Shown: positions 34,038 to 45,300 of the stretch, in pieces
Layout of the letters: the number at the start of each line of letters is the position of its first letter
Position numbering within the stretch: position 1 is the first letter of the stretch
NCBI RefSeq assembly: GCF_963675165.1
Contig: NC_087381.1
Coordinates: 5,519,378 to 5,583,377, forward strand
DNA: 64,000 nt
Direction: 5' to 3'
Origin: Halichondria panicea
Lineage: Eukaryota > Porifera > Demospongiae > Suberitida > Halichondriidae
Program-made: the position numbers and the translations under genes
The notes under the pieces: model-generated
The model's input: the letters and a program-made list of their open reading frames with translations, nothing else
Told to the model about the DNA's origin: nothing
Database searches by the model: none

Positions 34038-34748
34038 TAGGCCCTGATAAATTATGCTTTTTTTTCCCCATTATTTTACATTATTTTTGAAAAATGTACC
34101 TATTATTCTCATAAAAAATCCGATTATTCCCTGATTATTCTCATAAAAATGTAATTATTCCCAAAAAATGTGACATAATAATTATTGACGAAATTAAGAC
34201 GTAGGCATAAACACAGCACATGCATGACTGACACATGACATAATTAATATGATCATGCATGGTTCTCAGTGTTATCTTGCCGACTTGAACTGATCCATAA
34301 TATTCACTATAAAGCCAAGCCAACTTAATTACATGCTTCACGGATGCAAGCAGGTCTCTTTTTGTAAAAAAACACCCTTATAAGGCTTTTTTGTGACCAC
34401 AACTTACCAGTGTGGTTTGGGAAGCCTAACAATTTCTCTAACAGCCTAAACACCCACTCTCCCTTCATTTTTAATGAGATTCATACTTTTTTTTTTACAG
34501 GCCTAGCTGGTCTATAAATTGCTAATGAAAGTCGTGAAACATGTTATTAAGTTGGCTTGGCCTAATCAGTACTCCCCTTCAGCCACTTTTTGCTATGAGA
34601 ACATTCGTTATGCAAAAATTGATTTCCCAAAAATGAACATTGATATCTTTAGACACCTAGATCTATTTAGCCTCGATCTTCGCGGCTGGAATCGAGGCTA
34701 AGATCTATTATGCTAAAATTATTCTGAGCATAATTTATCAGGGCCTAG
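34038..34748. mobile_element. 711-bp inverted-repeat element in unit 1
   Basis: AGGCCCTGATAAATTATGCT at 34038 is the reverse complement of AGCATAATTTATCAGGGCCT near 34728. It interrupts a flank that is continuous in segmental unit 2 (near 41213), so it is an insertion. A CCTCGATCTTCGCGGCTGG.. hairpin sits inside near 34671-34702. Single ends of the family occur at 16521 and 30040. No transposase frame. Confidence 0.65.
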
Positions 34749-34820
34749 TTGGGTATACAATGTTATGCTAAACAATGCACCAACACATACTTGTACACAG
34801 TCATATATCCTTTTGACATT

Positions 34821-35111
34821 TCACGATATTGAGCCTTGTTTTATGAGAGTACATTTCTGAGGTTAGAGTTTCCTACTTTGTGTGGGTTTGAGGTTAAACT
34901 TTCCTTGTGTGTGTGGGTATAATTTTCTTTCTGGTGGCCTAGTTTCCTTATGTGTGTGTGCATGGGTTTGAGGGCATAATTATAGTTTCCTTGTGCTGTG
35001 TACATGATTTTCTGAGGGATACTTCCCTATAGTGGCCATCATGCATCACTTTCTGCACTGTCAACATTAATTTTAGTCGCCACATCACTTGTTAACTTAA
35101 TCAATATATCA
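34821..35111. promoter_or_regulatory. Upstream region of LVP copy B
   Basis: About 290 bases of TG-rich sequence (TGTGTGGGTTTGAGG-like repeats). Unlike copies A and D I see no TATAAAAGG here, so copy B may have lost or replaced its promoter. Confidence 0.35.
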
Positions 35112-38100
35112 ATGAAGACTGCTGCTTTCAGTGTGCTGATTACTCTCAGTGCATTGCTCCGTCTACTGACTGCTCAGGGAGTGGACTTGACCTTGCAAAG
35201 AGAAGCATCTGGGTCCGATGTAGTCAGAGCAGCAGTGAATAGAATCCAAGCTGTACTCGATTTTGATCGACAACTTCTGAGGCGAATTGCTTTTGTTGAA
35301 TCGAGAGATGGAACTGACACGGATACGTATCGACCTGGCTACAATGGAGGCATATGGCAGGTGGATGAAGATAAGTTTTTAACCACTCAAGCAAATAGTG
35401 CACTGAATGTTGAGAGACATGACGCCATAAGAGAGGCGTTTGACATTGATTGGCCAAGTGTGCAGTGGAGGGATTTGAGGATTCCCCTCTATTCGGGAAT
35501 AGCAGCGAGACTGTTTCTTTTAAACGTTTCTGATACGGAACCTATTCCGTGTGATATACCAGGACAGGCTGCTTACTGGAAGACACACTACCGAGTCTAC
35601 CGTGGCATTTATACTTGTAATAAGGCTGACTCGGAGGAGACATTTATCGAATATGTTAACATCTTAGCAAAAAGAAACCGTAAGTTTAGATAATTATAAG
35701 CATGCATTCTCTGTGATACACATGCAGCACACATACAAAAGGGCACCCGCTCTAGCTGTTTGATTGGCGAATTGAAGTTAGGAATCTGTATACAGTAGCG
35801 TTAATCCGGTCACCCTTGGGGCGCAGTGCAGCTTGGCCGGAATAGCGATCACGAGGTGGCTGTATTTCAGAAAATAGCCGCGGCTAAAAAACGACTTTAC
35901 CTCGAATCTATAATGGTTCATTTTGCGGTTCTATTTAGATGATAATAAAGGGTATTGAATCATTTTGCTCTCTATTTAAGTGTAATCAAATTTTATCTGC
36001 CAAACCACACCCAAAACGTCATATTTGGCTGTACGTTGAAAACCTAGTTTGGGGCAGCAAGTAAATATTATATGGAAAGCAAGCTAGCTATAGCAATCTG
36101 TGCCAAACCAAATGGCCGGTATAATTATGGAGATGGCCGTACTCGGAATAGCGAGAGTTTACTGTAGTCTTGTGTGCACAATGTACATGCATGCATGCAG
36201 TGTTGATATGCTAAAATTGAATGTGGGTAGCTACATATTGTTGTCATGTATTGTGCCACTATAATACATGTGCTTGAGGACATTGAGAATCTAATCCTGG
36301 CTCTACACCCCTGATGTGTGCCAAATAAATGGCAAGACAGTTTATCTATAACTGTCAGAGTCTGACCATAATTATACACCCTGTTTGAACTTTACACTGC
36401 ATTGGGAAACATGTTATGAAATAGATACAATTAATGTATAGTCCTCCGCTATATTACATAGTAAATAAAATGCAGGTTTTTCGAAGCATGATTGCCTGAC
36501 AGCATGTTAAATTTAGATCTGCAGCATGGCTTTACATGCATGCATGCATAATTATATACTAATCAATGAATGCGCGCGTCTTATCATTTACAGCCTGTCG
36601 AGTTGTCAACGACATTGTGATGGTCCTGGAGGAATCTGGAAATGTTGGGGAGGCCAACTTTAACCGGGTGAGAGAATTTGTTATTCAATATGTGGACAGT
36701 TTGCAAATTGGACCGAATAACAATCGAGTAGGTGTGATCACATTTGGCACTACTGCCCAGGAGCAATTTAGTCTAGACACCTGCAGCAATGCTACATCCT
36801 TGAGAAATGCTGTGGCAGATCTTCCATATAGTCGGCAAGGAGGTACTAACATACCAGATGCTCTCTGTCGACTTCTCCGAGTTTTCTCAACTGAAGGTCG
36901 TACGGATCCCAGTGTGTTTAGAGTGGCCATGGTCTTAACTGATGGGCAGTCTACAGTAAACACTAACGACTGTGGCTATTCATCAGTTGCTGAAGCTTCG
37001 GCTGCTTTGAGGGCTGCCTCTCCACCTATTAATGTGTTTGCAATCGGAGTCGGGTCAAATGTCCAGAGAAAAGATTTGGTAGCCATTGCCAGTCAAGAGC
37101 AGTACATTTTCAGTTCTGCTGACTTCTCACAGTTGTTGTGTATTCAGAGTGTTCAAGAGGAACAGATTTGCAACACAAGTAAGACCCCATTTTGTTTGAG
37201 TTCATAGCATGCAGAGCAAAATTAATGACATTATTACCCAAATCTGTACGTATAGTCGCAGCAACTGTTCCAAGAAACACCACCAACAATGGTGAACTGG
37301 AACGTGGGGAGCAAGTCCGATGGGAATTTACCATTTCTGAATGTGGCGTGTCATTTAATCTCTCTGTACAAGAAGGGGATATCGTTTTGTACGCGTCAAC
37401 AGAAACCACAGCACCAAATGAGGCCATTTATCAGTTGAGAATTGAAGTTTCAGCCACATCCAATTCTTTTGAGGCCATAAACATTATTCCTTCATTGGGG
37501 GACAATGCTGTCAACTGCAGTTTTGTTGCTAATGTCACTGTGTTTACAACTATTGTCGGTGAAAACGATACCAACATATTTACTGTATCTACCAATGGTA
37601 AGCCATATTACTATAATTATAGCTATATACAATATACACACAAAACGTTGAAAAATCACTATAAATTGCACTAATTATGCCTCGGTGCGCATGCGCAAGC
37701 GAGGTATAAGGTAGTGTGTTTGTGTGTGTGTGTGTCGATCTGTGTAGACTGCTACAGCTTCTCAAGGATCAATGAAGTGCAAGTAAGAGTTTCTATATAT
37801 AGGCTTCTAGTCATGTTTTCTTGGATTTTAATTCGTGGAATACCGCACTTATTCGATTTAAAGCCGCGACCCTCCAAATATGCGATACCCTCGATCTTTT
37901 CAAATTTTCTGACCTCAAAAAGAAGCAACTGCAGCATTGACAATTATTTTTTTATGTCGCGTAGATCGAGGTCAAACTACAGCCTCGATTCCAGGCCGCA
38001 AGAAACAATCTAGGATATAGTAGAGTAACCTCCAATTATAGATGCCACCCTCTAAATATGCGACACCAGGACTTCAACATAATTTTCAACCTCCAAAAGA

Positions 38101-39009
38101 AACGACCTCTGGCTGTGGAATTATTTAAATAAGTACGGTAATGCTTCGTTCTCAAGCCTTATGCCTAGTTTTGCTTACTTGGAATGCCATTGCAGCCTTT
38201 TCAGAAGAGCACGTAGCCAAACTTGTTTACCGAGTGTTGCTATAGTCTACTTAGCAGTTAGTTCTGCACTAGAACGCTAGCTATTGGTAGCTGCAAGAGT
38301 GAAAAGAGATTGCACGCGAGCAAAGCTCTGCTGACGGGAACCAAGCCTATCTATACAGTTTTGTTCTGGCCTGTTACGCAATAGCATCATTATTTTTAAG
38401 TGGGTGTTAGCCAATAGCGATGAATATCACTTGTGTTGGCCACGCCTTTCAGTCAATCCAGCGTGTGCAAAATTCACGTGGTAAAAGTGGGTGTGATCAA
38501 ATACTGATTGGAATCTTTGACTTTTGATTTGATACACTCATATGACAATGATAGATTAGTTATTTAATGATAGAATATCTTTTGTTATAGATTTCTGAAG
38601 TTAAAACGGCTAGCCATTAAAACTAGAAGCATGGAAATGGTGCGCTTGAGTCCATTTTAATATTTCGAGAGGTCATTTTGTATAATTACATAATTATAGG
38701 CAATTTCCTTGAGCACAACTAGATCATTATATATTGGCAATGCATTGTCTCTCTTTTATAGATCAGCTTCTAACAGAGGAAGAAGTTACCACTGACACTA
38801 CTATAAACCCCCCTGAAGTAGAAGTCACAGTAAATGTTGCCGCTGCCATAGTGGTAACAATTGTGGTGATCGTGCTCATCGTAGGCTGTGGTAGTCTAAT
38901 ACTCGTTGTCGGGTGTCGGGTGAGGTGTCGTATAATAAAAAAAAGAAAAAGGTGCAAATGCTGTCAATCCGCGCCAATACTGGGAGAAAAAAAAGATACG
39001 GCTAACTGA
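35112..39009 (+). CDS. LVP copy B: lysozyme-like/VWA/PPC-like single-pass receptor
   Basis: Exons 35112-35679, 36594-37178, 37262-37597 (start 37256 also possible) and 38762-39009, all joined in phase 1; about 578 residues. Signal peptide 1-22 ([20 protein letters not shown]). Lysozyme-like domain: Glu63 in AFVESRDGT is placed like the catalytic Glu of goose-type/SLT lysozymes, and GGIWQVDE (79-86) resembles their GLMQV loop. The VWA domain starts near residue 195, but its metal site reads EESGN instead of DxSxS, while LTDG is kept. A PPC-like beta domain follows (GVSFNLSVQEG, LYASTE), then DQLLTEEE stalk, one membrane helix and a Lys/Arg/Cys tail. The membrane exon is followed by the segmental repeat. 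Enzyme activity and ligand are not shown by sequence alone. Confidence 0.82.
37675..38160. repeat. Dispersed repeat in LVP-B intron 3
   Basis: TGCCTCGGTGCGCATGCGCA, a TG microsatellite, then ATAGGCTTCTAGTCATGTTT and TTGGATTTTAATTCGTGGA. The same order (TGCCTCGAGGCG, TG run, ATAGGCTTCTAGCCACGTTC) is seen at 46210-46380 in gene C, so it is one repeat family in two LVP-type introns. The AGCCTCGATTCCAGGCCGC end word lies near 37981. Confidence 0.65.
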
Positions 39010-39924
39010 GTATACAATACTCGGATACTATAACGAGTGAAAGTAGTTAGCTAACATGAGAGTTTTTTGAGCTGAATATTGTTTTAGTCATTTGCATGCT
39101 GTTATATTTCTAGCTGCTTGAGTTTTCATATCAATCATATATTGCCCCTTTTTAATTCCTAGCGAAGCGAGGCTCCAATCCAGGGCCGTAAGATGTTTTA
39201 TGGTGGAGGGCACAAATAGAAATGGGGGCGAACTCCTGGCAAGGCGGCTCTTGCGCTGCCCAGAGGGTGGGTCCGAGAGGGGGGTGTTCCGCCACACCGG
39301 AGGCGAAATTTAATTTAGTTGTTAATAGATACATAATTGCAGTACGAAAACCTACCCCCCAGCCCCCTTGGTTATTACGGCCATGTAATCAGGTCTCATT
39401 GAGGTTTTGGCAGTGAATGGACGTTATATAATGTTGGTGGCAAACACAATAGAACTTATAAATTAGTGGCTCTGCATATCATGGTTGTTGCATTTACGTT
39501 ATTAAACAGTTTGACTTTAAAGTTGGAGGACGTGTTAGTTAACTTACGGTATTGAGGACACTCAATTTTACACCTCAGAAGCATTATTATTTTTAAGCGT
39601 TCTGCTCATATTAATTATAAAGCTGGACAATAATTATTCTTAAATTGACACTTTGATCATTACCTACAATTACAGCATCAGAGGGTATGATGGTTGAGAA
39701 GGGTCAAAGGTCAATTGCATTCTAGTTAACGCAAGGAATATATTCTTTTTGTTGAAATGGCCTATAGTGTCGAGAGCAGGCTGTTTGTTACAGACAGAAC
39801 ACCTGGTCAAGTTCCAATGTGGCAATTGGTATACCAGGAATTTCATGGACTGGTACTGGTACTGGTAATTAACAACCATAACGGGTCATGAATATCATTA
39901 TGATATAAACATTCCATGGAATGG

Positions 39925-40805
39925 TACGGAAGCCCATAGGGGCCATTCAGTTCCACTCTAAGATCCCACTCTAGAATGCACTTCCACTCTGACTGTAGCA
40001 AGGGCTACTGAAATTCAGCCGTTATAATTATAGCTACACATCTTTGAGATTACAAAACTGACCCCCCCCCACACATAATTATAGTGTATTAAAAGAGTGT
40101 GCATGGGAGTATAGTGTCCTCAATGCAAGATAAAGTCCCGCCCACCAGCTCTGCCCTCTCTGATGTTCAACCAGAGTGGAGCCTGGAGGTATATGTCAAG
40201 GACTGCAAAGGTCAAATTGACATCATCTGGTCTGTACATGTTCAGGCACTTGGTAACAGAACTGGTAGCTATGAACATTAAAACTGCAGCTAGAAATTTA
40301 GCGTTTATTGATGATTTGTAACATTTATATCAATTTGTGCATGTGTTGGAGACAGATCATTAGCATTCATGTCCCCAATGCTGTCACCGTATAACAGTGG
40401 TTGTTTGATTGTGTCCTAAATATGTTTCAGAATAATTATTACAAGCAGTAGCTGTTGGGGATTAACTATCCCAAGCCGAGTTTTCGCTTTTATAACGGTT
40501 AGGCAAACAACGTTGTTCACCTAACGGTACCGTTATAAAAGCTAAAACTCGGCCTGGGATCGAGGCTAGGGATCAACAAGATAAAAAACACAGGCCTGTA
40601 AGAATACCCATGCACTCTCAAAATATTAACAAGTTTCTCAACTTCACTATAGCCATTTTTCACACTGGATGGAGACAATAACACAATGGAATTTCAGAAT
40701 GGAATTTCAGAATGGAAGTGCATTCTAGAGTGGAATTGCAGAGTGGAAGTGCATTCTAGAGTGGAATCTTAGAGTGGAACTGAATGGCCCCTATGGGCTT
40801 CCGTA
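39925..40805. mobile_element. 881-bp inverted-repeat transposon with 6-bp target duplication
   Basis: Ends TACGGAAGCCCATAGGGGCC and its complement GGCCCCTATGGGCTTCCGTA; inverted repeats of about 60 bp include TTCCACTCTAAGAT and CATTCTAGAGTGGAA words. GAATGG stands on both sides (39919-39924 and 40806-40811), but once only in the matching empty site of unit 1 (near 33099). So the insertion postdates the segmental duplication. No transposase is seen. Confidence 0.9.
40471..40570. repeat. Nested hairpin inside the 881-bp element
   Basis: CCGAGTTTTCGCTTTTATAA pairs with TTATAAAAGCTAAAACTCGG; an inner pair GGTTAGGC... / CCTAACGGT surrounds AACGTT. The right side runs into CTGGGATCGAGGCTAGG, an end word of the 13526 family. 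Confidence 0.65.
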
Positions 40806-41290
40806 GAATGGCTTATCAGATGAGATCCGACCGGCATTTATTATATTGCAGAAAGAGTGGCCAGATTTTGTAGCCATCAAAAGGCTCTTTGTAAGCTATT
40901 TTCTTCAAGTTCACAAACCACGCTCATTGACCTTTATCTTTGCTTAGTTGTCCAGTATAGCATCATCCGTGCTGTCAATTGCGTATCTTAGTCTGTATGC
41001 TTAGCCTTATATATAGCGCTATATATTATAAACCAGTTTTAGGCCTCGTCCAATGGTCACTACGGGATATTGAGATCCTCAGACCGCTAGTATATATAGC
41101 ACCCTCGCTACGTTCGGGCATGTAATTTAAAGTATGTCGATGCTTTGGATATAAAAATCCCCAAATCCCTTAATTATAGACTCATTGTTGGTGTATTGTT
41201 TAATTGGTTTGGGTACAATAATATTAACCCAAACCACGTACTGATTAAACAATGCACCAACACACACTTGTACACATAATCCTTTTGACA

Positions 41291-42370
41291 TGTGGTTGAT
41301 GTAGTGCATGTCCATGTGATTAAGAAGCCCTCAGCTATTCGTAGAACCCTCTCTACACACAGGATACTATAAATCAGTGCTTCTAAATCTCATGGACACA
41401 AAACAGTAATTATGCGTAATGTTTGGTGCCTTCTACTAGTACAGCCTTACAAATAAGAAGCTTAGTAGAGCATTCACCCCCGTGCGTTGAACTTGCAGCG
41501 GAAAAACGAGATAACTGCTTTTTACCGTAATGACCTTAACATTATGGGGAATCGTGAATTGATGAATATCTACAATTTACATCGATCAGACTTAGTTTTT
41601 TTGTTGTTTTCAAAGATTTCCTACAAGTTTCAACTATAATATTTCAACTTATACTGTCTCATTAGCAGCTAGAGTAGTCCATGCATGAAAGTGTCTAGTT
41701 CGCTCAAACAGCTCATTAATGTTGTGTCCACACACACACCAATCACCCTGCATGCTGCGCACGGGGTAACTATATATTATGTACTATTAAGGCATCCCTA
41801 GCTCGGATCACACTTACATCTACTATCAATGGAAGCATGTATCTATGGTGGAAGTTACATCGACCACGACTGACTTAATTTCTTCCTGCAGTGCATTACC
41901 AGGGGATGTTTGAACTGGCATGCAGTGCATAGAGTACAGGAAGTGAGGGTATTACTTGGAAGTGAATGATTACAGGAGGGTGACAGCATGACAGGGTAAA
42001 CAAATAGTTTCAAATTATGAATGGTATGTTTGTTGCATATTGACTCCTGAGATCAGAAGAAACACTGTGCCAATGTCTGCCATATGACACAGTTCAGACG
42101 GTGCTGTGCCACTACTGAGCCAATATATCCCATGTGGCACTGGTGCATGTGTCACAACTATTACATACTGTTATAGTGCTTCCATACTGTTATAGTGCTT
42201 CCATACATTTCCTTCTTGGCAGCTGTTTCATTATTATTGGCTGGGAGACAACCACTTACTACTAGTGGAAGTTACACCTAACCACGACTGAATCATTCTC
42301 AGAAAGTTATAATTATATAGTCTATTATGCATGGATAAGATCCTATAAATCTTCAACTTTAATTAACTCA
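41291..42370. other. Upstream region of gene C
   Basis: No gene is seen. Bases about 42050-42170 match the inverted-repeat element at 26025-26450. A TATAAAT at 42344-42350 lies 21-27 bases before the ATG, too close for a normal TATA box unless the leader is very short. Confidence 0.45.
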
Positions 42371-45300
42371 ATGAAGACTGCTACTTTCAGTGTGCTGATT
42401 ACTCTCAGTGCATTGCTCCCTCTACTGACTGCTCAGGGAGTGGACTTGACCTTGCAAAGAGAAGCATCTGGGTCCGATGTTGTCAGAGCAGCAGTGAATA
42501 GAATCCAAACTGTGCTTGATTTTGATCGACAACTTCTCAGGCGAATTGCTTTTGTTGAATCGAGAGATGGAACTGACACGGATACGTATCGACCTGGCTA
42601 CAATGGAGGCATATGGCAGGTGGATGAAGATAAGTTTTTAACCACTCAAGCAAATAGTGCACTGAATGTTGAGAGACATGACGCCATAAGAGAGGCGTTT
42701 GACATTGATTGGCCAAGTGTGCAGTGGAGGGATTTGAGGATTCCCCTCTATTCGGGAATAGCAGCGAGACTGTTTCTTTTGAACATTTCTGATACGGAAC
42801 CTATTCCGTGTGATATACCAGGACAGGCTGCTTACTACAACCGAGTCTACTGTGGCTTGACATGTAACGAAACAGAGCAGCACTTTGTCGAAAGTGTTAA
42901 CATAATCTCGGCAAACAGAAACTGTAAGTCCTTAATACAGGTTTAAACCGCAAATTGATAAACGTATTATGCCAAAATACGATTTGTACAATCATGCATG
43001 TACAGTTATACATAGTGTAATATCCATGGTATTGTATAATTATATATATTGTAAGTTTAATGTTTTATTTCATAAAAGATCGAGTGACTGCACTATAATA
43101 TCCTGATTTACAGTTAATAGCGACATTGTGATGGTCTTGGATGAATCTGGCAATATTGGGAAGACCAACTTTAACCTGGTGAAACAATTTGCTGCACAGT
43201 ATGTGGGTAGTTTGCAAATCGGACCGAATGACAATCGAGTAGGTGTGATCACATTTGGCAGTCATGCCCGGGAGCAATTTAGTCTAGACACCCACAGCAA
43301 CGCTACATCCTTGAGAAATGCTGTAACAGATCTTCCTCATGCTGGAGGAAACATCAACATACAAGATGCTCTCTGTCAACTTCTCCGAGTTTTCTCAACT
43401 GAAGGTCGTACAGATACCAGTGTGTTTAGAGTAGCCATGGTCTTAACTGATGGGCGGTCTACAGTATACGATAACAACTGTAGCTATTCATCGGTTGCTG
43501 AAGCTGCGGCTGCTGTGAGGGCTGCCTCTCCACCTATTAATGTGTTTGCAATTGGAGTCGGGAAAGATGTTCGGAATGAAGATTTGGTAGCCATTGCCAG
43601 TCAAGAACGGTATATTGTCCGTATTGATAACTTCTCACAGCTGCCATGTGTTCAAAGTTATCTAGAGGGACAAATCTGCAACATAAGTAAGATCATTCGT
43701 TCATAAATAATTATTGTTACATAAGCCCCCTATGGAGTTCTTATAAACAAGAAGTATTATAATTATAATGTCATTCCATTTCTGTAGCAACGACTGTACC
43801 AAGAAACACCGGTACCACCAACAATGGTGAACTGGATCGTGGGGAGTTAGTCCGATGGAAATTCACTATTTCTGAATGTGGCATGTCATTTAATCTCACT
43901 GTACAAGAAGGAGAAGTCGTTTTGTACGCGTCAACAGAAATCACAGTGCCAAATGAGGCCATTTATCAGTGGAGAATTGAAGTTTCAGCCACATCCAATT
44001 CTTTTAAGGTCATAAACATTATTCCTGCATTGGAGGACAATGCTGTCAACTGCAGTTCTGTTACTAATGTCACTGTGTTTACAACTATTGTCGGTATAAA
44101 CGTTACCAACATGTTCACTGTATCTACCAATGGTAAGCCCTATAGCTCAATGCACTTATACAAAGTAGTCTCCCCCGCCCTGCATGCATGTTTATATGTT
44201 TTTGTTGCCCAGTGAGTGGGCAGATCAAAGCAATCCATTGCTGTGTATATGGCATCACTATACCACCATGCATGCAGAACATAGGTTTCAAAAGACCTCT
44301 AATTTTGACTAATGCCACACCATCCCACCCAATAACCCAATTGGTCCTTTTTATAGAATCTACCTTTTGTACTAGTTGTGGGAAGCAAAACTAATGATTT
44401 ATGATGGAATTCGGCAAAACTAATGAAATCACTCAAAACACATGAGAGAAAAACTTGCCCAATCAGAAAAGTTTGACGTCATTGGGCAAGTTAGTTATTG
44501 CAGGCGCCCTCGTGCAACATGCCAAATAACTAGATAACTTATAATCCGCACTTGTGCTTGGCAATAACAGAATGAGAGAAGAAGTATTACCATTTCATTT
44601 TCATGATTCTATTTGAGCTGCTTTTGTTTAGCTGTGGTGATGGCCTAGTTGATGAGATCAGTCAGAGATAAAGTATGTTGGATTGTGGTCTGCCACAACA
44701 TGTTCACCTGTAGTTGTTGAGTTAGCACCACAGCACTGCATGTGATTCTTTCTAACTGTGGACGATATGCTTGTCAATTGGTTAATTCTATCACCGCCTT
44801 CCTCAGCCCCACAGACTCAGTGTCCTCCTCTACCGGCCATTCTCAATGGATTCATCACCTACGCTCCTGACAACACACCTGACTATGATCTGGGAACTGT
44901 GGCTACTTACGCCTGTGACATTGGGTTTGTTCTAGACCTCTCCCTAGGAGGATCTGAGATTAAAACTTGTGCGGACAATAATAGACTGGATACTATTGGA
45001 GCGTTTGATAACCTTAACCAAACTCTAAGATGTACCCGTGAGTAAGATATCTCCTATAAAATATACCCTATTTTGCAATGTACACTATTTTATTGCAAAT
45101 CTTCCATCTGTATTACAGCCATTGAGTGCCCTCCTCTACTGGACATTCCTAATGGTACGATCTCCTACTCTCCTGACGTCAGCCCTAATTTTGATCTGGG
45201 AACTAATGCAACCTACACTTGTGACGATGGATTCTATATCATGGATGTCACTGAGGCACGAGTTTGTATGGATGAAAATGCTATGGGAGTGTGGAGTGGT

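Larger units (their letters stand above)
31836..34820. repeat. Segmental duplication, unit 1
   Basis: Colinear with 38696-41290: the same leader (ATAGGCAATTTCCTTGAGCA), membrane exon, trailing repeat (CCCCTTGGTTATTACGGCC), GAAAGAGTGGCCAGATTTTG block and closing ACAATGCACCAACACA block. Unit 1 holds extra DNA at about 33128-33700 and 34038-34748; unit 2 holds an extra 881 bp. The unit carries the 3' end of an LVP gene. Confidence 0.85.
38696..41290. repeat. Segmental duplication, unit 2
   Basis: Second copy of the block at 31836-34820. It includes the membrane exon of LVP copy B, the CCCCTTGGTTATTACGGCC repeat (39362 on) and the GAAAGAGTGGCCAGATTTTG block (40851). It lies between copy B and gene C, so the receptor genes and the repeat were duplicated together. 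Confidence 0.85.

Noticed and set aside
44758-44806. Independent start for the CCP-7TM part of gene C (MDDMLVNWL)
   Set aside because: The sequence before the acceptor at 44806 does not make a signal peptide, whereas splicing from the LVP exon gives one in phase. A separate start cannot be fully excluded.
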